A DNA stretch of 64,000 bases from Chitinophaga pinensis (GTDB lineage Bacteria > Bacteroidota > Bacteroidia > M30B66). The stretch spans positions 1 to 64,000 of the forward strand of contig CAMCXT010000013.1 of the NCBI GenBank assembly GCA_945883545.1, given 5' to 3'. The notes below the pieces were generated by a model. It was not told where the DNA came from. It did not search any database and saw nothing but the letters and a program-made list of their open reading frames with translations. Numbering within the stretch: position 1 is the stretch's first letter; every line of letters starts with the position of its first letter. A program made the translations under genes and the position numbers. Below, in pieces: positions 55,509 to 63,967 of the stretch.

Positions 55509-56325
55509 TAAGTGCATCATTGTAAACATCTCGCTGCATTTGTTCTACAAGCTTGATTTTACGCTTATTAAGGATGATATTCCGGATATTTCCCTTTTCG
55601 TAACTGAGTGGCGCGCTGCTCTCTTTCACTAAGAATCCGGTAACCGAAACAAAGTAACGGTAATCTTTATCTTTTATGTCGAGGGATCTCTGATTTCGAT
55701 TGAATTTTTCAATGGAGTAGTCGGTAATCGGTATTTCTTTGAGTACATCATCGAACAGCAGCCAATTGGCATCATCGAGCAAGTAATTGACAGCATACAT
55801 CTTGCAGTATTGTTCGAGTTTGTTGCGATCGGACGCAACTTTGCTATTAAACCATTTTCCTGCCTTATCGCCATTTGGAGAGGTCACAGGCAACTTGATG
55901 TAACGAAGCCTTATAATGTTACTTTTCAATTCAAAATTTGCTGGATTGCTTTTGTAATAGGCTTCGATCTCCGTTTCTGCAACAATGGTATCAAGCTTTT
56001 GGCGCACCAACTCGCGTTCGTAGGCATAAATCAACAATGAAGCACGATAGTCTTCGATTTGTTGGTTAACGTCCTTCTGTTCATCCGTTAGATTATTCTC
56101 AGCCCTTTTAAGCACTAGATTCCTGCGAATCCATTGGTCGATATATTCCTGTGCGATTTGTGCGCTGTCTTTCGGCAATAAACCATAAGGAACCGCGCGA
56201 GCAACCTCCGACTTGTATAAATATTTATCATACACCTTCGCCACAGCATCTTTGGAAGCATCGTTTCCTCCACAAGCGCTGATAAAAAAGGCAATACTGA
56301 TAAGAATAAATAAGGAAAATCGCAT
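55471..56325 (-). CDS. Foldase-like lipoprotein without a parvulin domain
   Basis: 284 residues. The lipoprotein signal is RFSLFILISIAFFISAC, with lipobox Cys18, then GGND. Residues ~30-120 resemble the SurA/PrsA N-terminal helical chaperone arm (VAKVYDKYLYKSEVARAV, YIDQWIRRNLVLKRAENNL). Residues ~130-284 have no recognisable PpiC signature. ATG 56325 starts the signal; the frame extends to 56397 but that part crosses a terminator hairpin. It lies between two true parvulins, so a chaperone or scaffold role in outer-membrane biogenesis is likely; the exact role is unknown. Overlaps the next gene by 38 bases. Confidence 0.75.
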   Translation of the reverse strand: MRFSLFILISIAFFISACGGNDASKDAVAKVYDKYLYKSEVARAVPYGLLPKDSAQIAQEYIDQWIRRNLVLKRAENNLTDEQKDVNQQIEDYRASLLIYAYERELVRQKLDTIVAETEIEAYYKSNPANFELKSNIIRLRYIKLPVTSPNGDKAGKWFNSKVASDRNKLEQYCKMYAVNYLLDDANWLLFDDVLKEIPITDYSIEKFNRNQRSLDIKDKDYRYFVSVTGFLVKESSAPLSYEKGNIRNIILNKRKIKLVEQMQRDVYNDALNEKDFEILQTTR

Positions 56326-56357
56326 GGGGAACGAAACTACAAAGAAACAAGGAGGCA

Positions 56358-56396
56358 GAAAAAAGCCCGGATGAAAAAAATCCAACCGGGCTTTCA
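56358..56396 (-). terminator. Hairpin terminator between the first parvulin and the lipoprotein
   Basis: AAAGCCCGG pairs with CCGGGCTTT and an inner GGAT/ATCC pair extends the stem; on the minus strand TTTTTT follows. It lies within the same-strand gene cluster, so it may reduce rather than abolish read-through. Confidence 0.8.
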
Positions 56397-56413
56397 TGGT
56401 ATTTTGATATTAA

Positions 56414-58456
56414 TTACTTGATGGAATTGAAGATTTCCTTGTTTACTTCCACCTTGTATTTCGCACGAAGTTCTTTAATCCATTCTTGCTCCAAAGAAGT
56501 TTGGTAATCGGCAGTGATCAAACCGCGTGCTTCAGAAAGCGACTTTGGCATTGGCTCCATCACTTTTTTGTATTCGATGAATGTTACAGTTCCATCGGCA
56601 TTTACCTTATTTTCCGTAACTCCAACTTTCCAAGCTTGTGCATCGATCAGTTCGTTATCACCTTTCGAGTAAACGCCTTCTTCAACTTGAAGATTGAGCA
56701 AAGATGTTTTATTGATTTCTTTGGTTATGTCGTCGTTTGTGTAGCCTTTCTTGGCACGTTTTTCAACCATTTTACGTGTTTTAGAAGCTATTTTGGCATC
56801 CTTCATTTTGTAGGTCACCGCTTCAGTACGTTCGCCCCACATGTATTTTGCACGGTTTTGATCGTGGAAGTTTTTCAATCCTGAGCTATCACGAATGGCT
56901 TTCGACCATACGTTTTCGTCTGTAATTTCGAAAAGGAGGATACCATCGCGGTATTCGTTCATTAACAATCTAAAATCAGGATACTTCTGTTCCAATCGGG
57001 CATCTTCGTAATTGATGATTTTATCCACCTTGTAACCATCATAAGCCTTACGAATCAAACCTTCAACAGTTGATTCTTTCGGTTGCTTTGACTGATTATC
57101 GGCAAGGAATTTAGCCAAATCGGCTTGAGTATACGTTTCAGTGCCGATCGAGAAAAGCTTCTTGGTTAAACCAGCAACTGCGGTATTCGACCATTTTCCG
57201 TTGATGTACGAAGTGTCAATTTTAGAAATCAATTCATCTAAAGACTTAGGATCTTCAGTGAAGTTGTTTTCTGTTTTCACACGTGCAATCACAGCATTTC
57301 GGCTCACCTGTGAACGTGAATCTTTGGTGATTTTTTGTTTCAATTCGGCTTTCACCTCGTCAAAAGTTTGGATACCTTTTCGATCGAGACGCTTGATGAT
57401 GTGCCATCCGTAAGGTGAACGAACGGGCTCAGAAATCTGGTTGTTTTCTTTTAATTCGAATGCTGCTTTCTCGAATTCAGGTACCATTTTACCTGTTCCA
57501 AACCAAGGAAGTTGACCACCTGTTTTACCTGAAGTACGGTCGTCGGAGAAATTTTGAGCCAATACTCCGAAATCTTCACCATTGCGTGCTTTGGCAAGTA
57601 ATTCTTCGATCTTCTTTTTGCTTGAAGCAACAACCGAATCGGGTGCACCATCAGCAATTTTAACCATGATGTGCGCTGCCTTTACCTGACCTTGAGCATC
57701 GCGAACATCTGTTACTTTAAGGATATGGTATCCGAAACGGGTGCGAACTGGGAAAGTGATTTGACCAATTGAGTTGCTGTAGGCTGCATTTTCAAATGGG
57801 TAAACCATCATCATTGAAGTAAAGTAACCAAGATCTCCACCATTTTGCTGACCTGAAGGATCGTCGGAATTCTGACGTGCTAGGTCGGCAAAATTTTCAC
57901 CTTTGATCAATCTGTTTCGGATTGATAGCGCCTTGTTATAGGCTGCAAGTGTATCTTTCGGTGTTGGATCGGTTCCAAGTTTAATGAGGATATGGCTTGC
58001 ACGAACGTCTTTTTTCATGCGCTCGTATGCTTCTTCAATTAGCTTTTCATTTACGTCTTTATCCGACAAATAAGGTTGAGCCAACTGACGACGGTAGCCT
58101 TTCAATTCGTTGATAAATGCTTTGGTGGTGTCTTTACCAACAACCTTAGCAGCCTTCACTTTCAACTTGAAGTTGATGAACAATTCTAGATAATCTTCAA
58201 GCGCTTTGCGGTCGTTTGGACTGTCTTTCGGATTGTTTTTTCGGTAGATGCTTTCGAATTCGCCTTTGGTTACCTCGTCTCCACCAACGGTAAGGAGAAC
58301 GGGATCAACAACTTCAACTTGAGGCGGAGGCGAAGCAACAACTGTAGGAACAGTGTTCTTTTTCCCTGAAGCAGGTTTCTTTCCTGCGGTCTGGGCTACA
58401 AGTGTAGAGCAGGCCATGATGAGCCCAAGACCCAAAATACTGAATTTACGATACAT
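56414..58456 (-). CDS. Periplasmic parvulin-type peptidyl-prolyl isomerase
   Basis: 680 residues. Signal peptide (FSILGLGLIMACSTLVAQ), a Pro/Lys-rich stretch to ~50, then a helical arm (~55-150, VTKGEFESIYRKNN). PpiC domain 1 spans ~151-252 (VRASHILIKLG, GGDLGYFTSMMMVYPFENAAY, FGYHILKV) and PpiC domain 2 spans ~255-362 (AAHIMVKI, GGQLPWFGTGKMVPEFEKAAF, YGWHIIKRL). The C-terminal ~300 residues are charged and helical and have no named domain. It probably assists folding of outer-membrane proteins, as PpiD/SurA relatives do. It has the best-spaced promoter in the cluster and is divergent from the unknown membrane protein. Confidence 0.92.
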   Translation of the reverse strand: MYRKFSILGLGLIMACSTLVAQTAGKKPASGKKNTVPTVVASPPPQVEVVDPVLLTVGGDEVTKGEFESIYRKNNPKDSPNDRKALEDYLELFINFKLKVKAAKVVGKDTTKAFINELKGYRRQLAQPYLSDKDVNEKLIEEAYERMKKDVRASHILIKLGTDPTPKDTLAAYNKALSIRNRLIKGENFADLARQNSDDPSGQQNGGDLGYFTSMMMVYPFENAAYSNSIGQITFPVRTRFGYHILKVTDVRDAQGQVKAAHIMVKIADGAPDSVVASSKKKIEELLAKARNGEDFGVLAQNFSDDRTSGKTGGQLPWFGTGKMVPEFEKAAFELKENNQISEPVRSPYGWHIIKRLDRKGIQTFDEVKAELKQKITKDSRSQVSRNAVIARVKTENNFTEDPKSLDELISKIDTSYINGKWSNTAVAGLTKKLFSIGTETYTQADLAKFLADNQSKQPKESTVEGLIRKAYDGYKVDKIINYEDARLEQKYPDFRLLMNEYRDGILLFEITDENVWSKAIRDSSGLKNFHDQNRAKYMWGERTEAVTYKMKDAKIASKTRKMVEKRAKKGYTNDDITKEINKTSLLNLQVEEGVYSKGDNELIDAQAWKVGVTENKVNADGTVTFIEYKKVMEPMPKSLSEARGLITADYQTSLEQEWIKELRAKYKVEVNKEIFNSIK

Positions 58457-58475
58457 ATCTTTTCTTAAGAGCCTG

Positions 58476-58506
58476 CGAAATTAGCAGAAGACCCGCATTT
58501 AACAAA
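58476..58506 (-). promoter_or_regulatory. Promoter of the parvulin cluster
   Basis: On the minus strand TTTG (58506-58503), a 19-base spacer and TAATTTCG (58483-58476) match the Bacteroidota consensus with one substitution in the -7 element. The ATG is at 58456. Confidence 0.7.
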
Positions 58507-58584
58507 ACAAATTTTCGATTAATACTGAGCCAATTTGATGGATCCTTAACCTGTTAAATGATGTTTTTCAGAAAAAAATTACGA

Positions 58585-58592
58585 TATATTTG
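58585..58592 (+). promoter_or_regulatory. -7 element of the unknown membrane protein gene
   Basis: TATATTTG matches TAnnTTTG, 23 bases before the ATG at 58616. Confidence 0.5.
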
Positions 58593-58615
58593 CGCAAACA
58601 GTCTTTTGAAGTGCA

Positions 58616-59500
58616 ATGGAAACAGGAGATGGAATCATTGACTTTACCGAGAAATTACCTGGGAAAGTCAATTCAACGGAGCAAGAAAGAAACAATAGAA
58701 TCATCAATTCTTCGGTTGCCTACATGGCTTCTGTCGCAATTGTTTTTATTTCTTTTTATCTAGTCACTGCCCTTTTTGCAAAGCGCAATAACCTGTTCTA
58801 CAAACTCTATTTTTTCAAAGTTGAATTTACCCAGGATTATTCGCTCTGGGAAATTGGACCAGTACTAAAGACATTTTCAGCTGGGCCAATTTTTTGCTTA
58901 GTTGCCGGTTTGATCGCCTTTGGGGTGCAGAAGCTTTACAGAAAAAGACCCGGAATGTTAAAATTATTCTGGCTTTGGTTGGGAATTCATTACATCAATT
59001 TCTTTGCTGTTCAGTTGGTATTGATGCCGATTAAGGCGAATTCACAGGGTATCAATGCATCCTATTTAGGCATTGTTGCCGATTACATGTATGTTGAGGA
59101 CTTCACGAAGTTGATTTTTTCAATTTTCGCTTCTTTGTTACTGATTTATGTTGGCTTTATTGCTGCAAAACCTTTCATTCAAATCACCAACAGTACACAC
59201 CATATCAACAAAAACGAAAATAGGATTGTGTACCTTTTCCAAACCGTATTGTTGCCTTATCTGATTTGTTCGGGGATCACGATGATCTATTTCAGCGATG
59301 GATCGTTTATCCTCAATTTGGCCAGTGTGAGTACGATGTTGATCATGATCATTTCATTGTTTATCAACGGAATGAAAAACAGGATGATCATGATTTATCG
59401 ATTGCCTGAAACAGGCCAGATCGAGAATAAATTTCTCATTATACTTTCATCAGTGTTGATTCTGATGAAAATCTTCCTCAACAACGGCGTTCGATTTTAA
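58616..59500 (+). CDS. Multi-pass membrane protein of unknown function
   Basis: 294 residues. After a hydrophilic ~35-residue start there are about seven hydrophobic segments: AYMASVAIVFISFYLVTALF (~residues 36-56), FSAGPIFCLVAGLIAFGV, LFWLWLGIHYINFFAVQLVL, LIFSIFASLLLIYVGFIAA, a segment around TVLLPYLICSGITMIYF, LASVSTMLIMIISLFI, and one near the C-terminus (FLIILSSVLILMKIF). No catalytic or transport motif is apparent and I recognise no family. It has its own -7 element, is divergent from the parvulin cluster and convergent with guaB (25-base gap, no strong terminator). Probably an integral inner-membrane protein. Confidence 0.7.
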   Translation: METGDGIIDFTEKLPGKVNSTEQERNNRIINSSVAYMASVAIVFISFYLVTALFAKRNNLFYKLYFFKVEFTQDYSLWEIGPVLKTFSAGPIFCLVAGLIAFGVQKLYRKRPGMLKLFWLWLGIHYINFFAVQLVLMPIKANSQGINASYLGIVADYMYVEDFTKLIFSIFASLLLIYVGFIAAKPFIQITNSTHHINKNENRIVYLFQTVLLPYLICSGITMIYFSDGSFILNLASVSTMLIMIISLFINGMKNRMIMIYRLPETGQIENKFLIILSSVLILMKIFLNNGVRF

Positions 59501-59525
59501 TTCAGATAGGATGTATTTCCTAGAA

Positions 59526-60989
59526 TTATCGGCTAGAATAATTCGGTGCTTCTCGGGTTACAGTTACATCGTGCGGATGGCTTTCGCGAACGCCTGCTGA
59601 AGTGATTCGGATAAACTTCTTTGTTTGCAAAGTGGCAATGTCTTTGGCACCACAGTAACCCATACCAGCGCGTAAACCACCGATAAATTGATAAAGCACT
59701 TCGCTCAAGGTTCCTTTGAAAGGCACTTGACCTACAATGCCTTCAGGTACCAATTTCTTGATATCATCTTCTGCATCTTGAAAGTAACGATCCTTCGAAC
59801 CAGTTTGCATGGCTTCGATAGATCCCATACCGCGATAAGATTTGAACTTTCGTCCTTCGTAAATTATCGTTTCTCCCGGAGATTCCTCTGTTCCAGCGAA
59901 CAATGAACCTGCCATGATACTTGAAGCACCGCCAGCCAAAGCTTTTACTAAATCGCCCGAAAATCGGATGCCACCATCAGCAATAACGGGAACTCCCGAT
60001 CCTTTCAAAGCATGCGCTACATCTACCACTGCAGTAAACTGAGGAACACCAACACCAGCGATTACTCGTGTTGTGCAAATTGAACCCGGTCCAATTCCTA
60101 CTTTAACAGCATCTGCGCCTGCTTCTGCCAACATCAAAGCTGCCTCTGGAGTGGCGATATTACCAACAACAACCTGCAAATCGGGCCATTTACTCTTTAC
60201 GTTTTTCAGCATTTGAACCACTCCTTTCGAATGCCCGTGAGCAGTATCGATAATAATAGCATCAACACCTGCATTCTTCAATGCTTCTATCCTCTCGAGC
60301 GTATCGGCAGTAACACCAACTGCAGCAGCAACACGTAGGCGACCGAAATCGTCTTTGCAGGCATTTGGACGGAGTTTGTTTTTAATAATGTCTTTGTAGG
60401 TGATCAATCCAACCAATCGGTATTCAGAATCTACTACAGGCAGCTTTTCGATTTTATAATCTTGCAGCATTGCCTCTGCCTTGGTGAGATTGGTTTCTGT
60501 GGTGGTGATTAAATGTTCGGAAGTCATTACTTCTCTCACCGGTTTATTGAAGTGTTTCTCGAAACGAAGATCTCGGTTAGTGATGATTCCAACCAATTTT
60601 CTTTGTTCGTCAACAACTGGGATTCCACCAATTTTGTATTCCTTCATCAGTGCGAGTGCATCTGAAACTACAGCGGTTTCTGATAAAACTACCGGATCGA
60701 TGATCATGCCGCTTTCAGAACGCTTTACTTTTTTCACCTCGGCAGCTTGTTGCGCAATCGGCATGTTTTTGTGTAAAACGCCAATGCCACCTTCTTGCGC
60801 AATTGCTATCGCCAATGCCGATTCCGTAACGGTATCCATGGCTGCAGAAACAATTGGAACATTCAGTTTTATTTTCTTAGTAAACCAAGAACTGATGTCT
60901 GTTTCGCGTGGTAAAACTTCGGAATAATCTGGTACGAGAAGCACATCATCGTACGTAAGTCCTTCGCTAATCTGGAATGGGCTATTCAT
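59526..60989 (-). CDS. guaB: Inosine-5'-monophosphate dehydrogenase
   Basis: 487 residues. It oxidises IMP to XMP with NAD+, the committed step of GMP synthesis. Barrel start [18 protein letters not shown], two CBS domains at ~95-205 ([45 protein letters not shown]), the catalytic [15 protein letters not shown] with Cys305, [20 protein letters not shown] and the flap [14 protein letters not shown] 60989 is the start: an in-frame ATG at 61028 overlaps the TATATTTG promoter element and so cannot be on the mRNA. GTP-dependent control through the CBS pair is known in the family. Confidence 0.97.
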   Translation of the reverse strand: MNSPFQISEGLTYDDVLLVPDYSEVLPRETDISSWFTKKIKLNVPIVSAAMDTVTESALAIAIAQEGGIGVLHKNMPIAQQAAEVKKVKRSESGMIIDPVVLSETAVVSDALALMKEYKIGGIPVVDEQRKLVGIITNRDLRFEKHFNKPVREVMTSEHLITTTETNLTKAEAMLQDYKIEKLPVVDSEYRLVGLITYKDIIKNKLRPNACKDDFGRLRVAAAVGVTADTLERIEALKNAGVDAIIIDTAHGHSKGVVQMLKNVKSKWPDLQVVVGNIATPEAALMLAEAGADAVKVGIGPGSICTTRVIAGVGVPQFTAVVDVAHALKGSGVPVIADGGIRFSGDLVKALAGGASSIMAGSLFAGTEESPGETIIYEGRKFKSYRGMGSIEAMQTGSKDRYFQDAEDDIKKLVPEGIVGQVPFKGTLSEVLYQFIGGLRAGMGYCGAKDIATLQTKKFIRITSAGVRESHPHDVTVTREAPNYSSR

Positions 60990-61025
60990 GGCAACCGGGT
61001 GTCGGGGTTTGTCCCGAATTGCGCG

Positions 61026-61033
61026 CAAATATA
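61026..61033 (-). promoter_or_regulatory. -7 element of guaB
   Basis: TATATTTG on the minus strand matches TAnnTTTG, 36 bases before the guaB ATG. No -33 TTTG is seen at 19-21 bases. Confidence 0.55.
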
Positions 61034-61083
61034 GGAGGATTTCCCGCCCAGAAATGGGCAGGAGGCAAATTTAATATTCAGCG

Positions 61084-62370
61084 TTATTTTTTACCCACAA
61101 CGAGCTCAATAAGATCTTCTTCTTTAAGCCATTTGTTTGCAAGTTCACGAAGATCAGATGCTGTTGCTGAACGAATTGCTTCGGTGTAGCGGTCGTAATA
61201 GTTATCCTCGAGATGATATAAATACAAAGCCTTAAAGCGTTCGATACGTTCGAAAGGACCATCAAAACTCTTCAGTAATGTTCCTAGCAAGTAATTTTTC
61301 ACCAGGTCTAATTCTTCATCTGGAATTAATTCGTTGCGAAGGACCTCTAATTCGAAGTAAATTTCCTTCAAAGCATCAACGGTAACATCTGTGCCCACTT
61401 CGGTTGAAATATAGAACCAACCATCGTTTTCATATGCTACAACTCCAGCACCGATTCCGTAAGTATAGCCTTTGTCTTCGCGGATATTGCTCATTAATCG
61501 TGATCCAAAATATCCACCCAAAATGGTGGTGAGAATTTTCATTCCAAAATAATCAGGATGGCGTCGATCGAACATTCTACGGCCAATGCGAATTGCCGAT
61601 TGAATGGCATCATCTTTTTCGATGAAATGCACTCTTTCTTGGCTTGCAATGGGCGTTAATTCTGAATTCGAACTAAAAAATGAAGGTTCAGAAATTTGCA
61701 CCTTTCCTAAAATGTGTTCTGTTGATACTAAAACAGATTGATCAACAAATCCGCTAAACATGATGAACGATTTGTTGAGTTGATAATGCACTTTGCGGAA
61801 TTCGACCAATTCGTTAAGTTGAACATTTTGGTAAGTCTGTTCATCGAATGAAGCACCATACGGAGATCCTTTAAACACAAGTTCTTGGAAGGCTTTTCCT
61901 GCCACAAAAGATACCTTACCAAGATTGATGCGGTATTTTTGAATTCGGTTTGAAATCATAATCCTCCATTCGTTTTCAGGAAGATTGGCCTCTTGGATGA
62001 TTTCAAGAATTACAGGGAGCGTTTCGTCGAAATAACGCTTGAGTGTGTACAGCGTTATGGATGCAAAATCTTTGTCGTGATCTAGTTCTAGAAATGCTCC
62101 ATAATTGTCGATGGCATCAGCTATTTCAGCAGCAGAATGCTTTGATGTTCCTTCTTGCATCATGGCAGAAGTGAACGATGGAACTAATGGATTTCCATGC
62201 TGTGCAGAGCCTGCATAAAAAACGAATTCAGCTCTGATAACTTCTTGTGAGCCCATGTTGAGCACCCAAATTGGCAAACCATTCGAAAGTGTGACTTTCT
62301 CTGGTGCTGAATATTGCACTCCTTCAATAGCTACAGCTATCGGAGCCATTGTTCTATCGGGCTGCATCAT
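61084..62370 (-). CDS. M16 family peptidase-like protein lacking the zinc motif
   Basis: 428 residues. It has the two-domain M16 layout: VTLSNGLPIWVLNMGS at the start, and the C-terminal-domain DKGYTYGIGAGVVAY and FDGPFERIERFKALYLY. The HxxEH zinc motif is replaced by AMMQEGTSKH, so it cannot bind zinc in the normal way. In bacterial and mitochondrial M16 heterodimers one subunit is active and its partner contributes binding residues; this protein fits the partner. ATG 62370 overlaps the upstream stop as ATGA, so it is coupled to the active gene. Longer in-frame starts (62400) are less likely. Cytoplasmic or periplasmic location is uncertain; no signal peptide. Confidence 0.9.
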   Translation of the reverse strand: MMQPDRTMAPIAVAIEGVQYSAPEKVTLSNGLPIWVLNMGSQEVIRAEFVFYAGSAQHGNPLVPSFTSAMMQEGTSKHSAAEIADAIDNYGAFLELDHDKDFASITLYTLKRYFDETLPVILEIIQEANLPENEWRIMISNRIQKYRINLGKVSFVAGKAFQELVFKGSPYGASFDEQTYQNVQLNELVEFRKVHYQLNKSFIMFSGFVDQSVLVSTEHILGKVQISEPSFFSSNSELTPIASQERVHFIEKDDAIQSAIRIGRRMFDRRHPDYFGMKILTTILGGYFGSRLMSNIREDKGYTYGIGAGVVAYENDGWFYISTEVGTDVTVDALKEIYFELEVLRNELIPDEELDLVKNYLLGTLLKSFDGPFERIERFKALYLYHLEDNYYDRYTEAIRSATASDLRELANKWLKEEDLIELVVGKK

Positions 62371-63605
62371 GGTTTCTTTTTGTAATAAAGTGTTGAACAA
62401 TTCTCTTGGCGCAAGATGGTTTTGGCTGCTAGATGGATAGACTCAGAAGTAACGGCTAGAATTTTATCAATTTCAGAGTTTACCAATGCCGCATCTCCCA
62501 TGAGTTCTGCAAATGCTAGATTCATGGCTTTGTTGAGCACACCCATTTCTCCGAAAACATGCGACGATTCTGACTTGTTTTTAACTTTCGAAAGTTCGGA
62601 TTCGGGAATGCCTTGTTCGATGATCTTTGAAATTTCTTGCTGAATGGCTTCATCGGCCTGTTCGCAGTTGTAGCCTTCTTTGATTCGACCAGAAACTACA
62701 AACAAACCTGGATCGTAATTGCCTGTAACGAAAGCATTGATTTCACTAAACATTTCCGAACCTTTTACCAATGATTGATACAGTCGAGAAGAAGTTCCGC
62801 GGCCGAGTATATCCGACAATAAATCCTGGCTGTAGTAATCGTTGTGGTTTCTTCCAACCATATGATAGACCTTGTGAATGGCATCGGAAGGAACTTCACG
62901 TTCAACGCTAAGGTGTCTTGGTGCTAATTGAACAGGTTCGGTTGGTAGATTTCGAGGTTGTTTTGTGCCTGAAGGAATAGGTTTAAACCATTTTTCGGCG
63001 AGTTGTTTCACCTGTTCGGTTTTGATGTTTCCAGCAACGACTAGAATGGCATTCGACGGATTGTAAAAACGATTGAAGAATGCACGAACGTCTTGCATTT
63101 GGGCATCAGAAATATGGCTAATTTCCTTTCCGATGGTTGCCCATTGATATGGATGAACTTGGTAAGCCAATGGACGAATAAGCAACCATTCATCACCATA
63201 AGGCTGGTTGAGATAGCGTTGTTTAAATTCTTCGATCACCACATTGCGTTGTACTTCTAGGCTTTTCTCAGAAAATGCAAGACTAAGCATTCGGTCTGAT
63301 TCGAGCCAAAAGCCTGTTTCGAGATTTTCGGCGGGCAATGTGAGGTAATAATTGGTGATATCGTTGTTGGTGAAGGCATTGTTTTCGCCTCCAACTTCTT
63401 GCAATGGAGTATCGTAATTCGGAATATTGACTGAACCTCCGAACATCAAGTGTTCAAACAAATGGGCGAATCCGGTTTGATTGGGATGTTCGTCGCGAGC
63501 ACCTACATCGTACAAAATATTGATGCAGGCCAAAGGTGTGGAAGCATCTTCATGAACAATGACTTTTAGTCCGTTGTTGAGCGTAAATCTTTCGAATGAA
63601 ATCAT
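62367..63605 (-). CDS. M16 family zinc peptidase (active subunit)
   Basis: 412 residues. N-terminal FTLNNGLKVIVHEDAST, then the inverted zinc motif HLFEHLMFGG (His48, Glu51, His52), and the third ligand expected in the LEVQRNVVIEEFKQR helix. The C-terminal half (residues ~200-412) is the second M16 domain. It resembles the processing-peptidase/pitrilysin group that degrades or trims peptides. ATG 63605 is the start; an in-frame TTG at 63614 adds three residues. It overlaps the inactive partner by 4 bases, so the pair is probably made in equal amounts as a heterodimer. No signal peptide seen. Confidence 0.93.
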   Translation of the reverse strand: MISFERFTLNNGLKVIVHEDASTPLACINILYDVGARDEHPNQTGFAHLFEHLMFGGSVNIPNYDTPLQEVGGENNAFTNNDITNYYLTLPAENLETGFWLESDRMLSLAFSEKSLEVQRNVVIEEFKQRYLNQPYGDEWLLIRPLAYQVHPYQWATIGKEISHISDAQMQDVRAFFNRFYNPSNAILVVAGNIKTEQVKQLAEKWFKPIPSGTKQPRNLPTEPVQLAPRHLSVEREVPSDAIHKVYHMVGRNHNDYYSQDLLSDILGRGTSSRLYQSLVKGSEMFSEINAFVTGNYDPGLFVVSGRIKEGYNCEQADEAIQQEISKIIEQGIPESELSKVKNKSESSHVFGEMGVLNKAMNLAFAELMGDAALVNSEIDKILAVTSESIHLAAKTILRQENCSTLYYKKKP

Positions 63606-63967
63606 GCGACGCAAGGTAGATTAGAAATGCAAATGAAAATTTTGAAGGGTATTGAAATTCCTCACAATTGCACTTGAATAAATATTGCGGCACAAAACTT
63701 CCGGCAGTGGTTGAGCCGGATATCCTGCACATCCCGAAGGGTGGGCAGATAAGAGGCGAAAACACGACCCTGCCTTAGAAAATGTTCAGATAAATCTTAA
63801 ATGATGGAGGCAGGGAGCCGGCAAAAAAATCAACTCTTTGTAAAACACCTATAGCGTCGAGACTAGCCATGAACTGAGCTGAAATTGATTGATAGCATTT
63901 GGTTGATGGATCACATGATTTGGAATTAATCTTACCTTTCGATCCTTAAAATCGTGTGCTAAGTTTT
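63606..63967. other. Divergent intergenic region at the right edge
   Basis: 362 bases without a plausible coding frame. It holds a GC-rich hairpin-rich part (63690-63830, described separately) and an AT-rich remainder. No exact TAnnTTTG with a -33 TTTG is present on the plus strand; TACCTTTC at 63933-63940 is the nearest match before the partial gene. Confidence 0.6.
63690..63830 (+). ncRNA. Candidate structured RNA (leader or small RNA)
   Basis: GC content rises sharply relative to the flanks and several helices are possible. CCGGC (63701-63705) pairs with GCCGG (63715-63719). CTGC and CATCC (63725-63734) pair with GGGTG and GCAG (63739-63748) around a CGAA loop. CCCTGCC (63768-63774) pairs with GGCAGGG (63809-63815). 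One pair is G-U on the plus strand but would be A-C on the minus strand, weakly favouring plus. No known riboswitch or RNA family is identified; a 6S-like RNA or a leader of the gene at 63968 are possibilities. Confidence 0.3.

Noticed and set aside
60990-61028. Longer guaB start at 61028
   Set aside because: That ATG overlaps the TATATTTG element, so it would not be transcribed.
61041-61066. GCCCA-GAAA-TGGGC hairpin between guaB and the M16 pair as a terminator
   Set aside because: The stem is only 5 bp and no T run follows on either strand.
61084-62370. M16 gene without HxxEH as a pseudogene
   Set aside because: The frame is intact and full length, coupled to the active gene; zinc-less partners are normal in M16 heterodimers.
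63713-63730. AGCCGGATATCCTGC resembles the B12 box of cobalamin riboswitches
   Set aside because: About five mismatches to the consensus, and the other conserved cobalamin riboswitch elements are not present around it.
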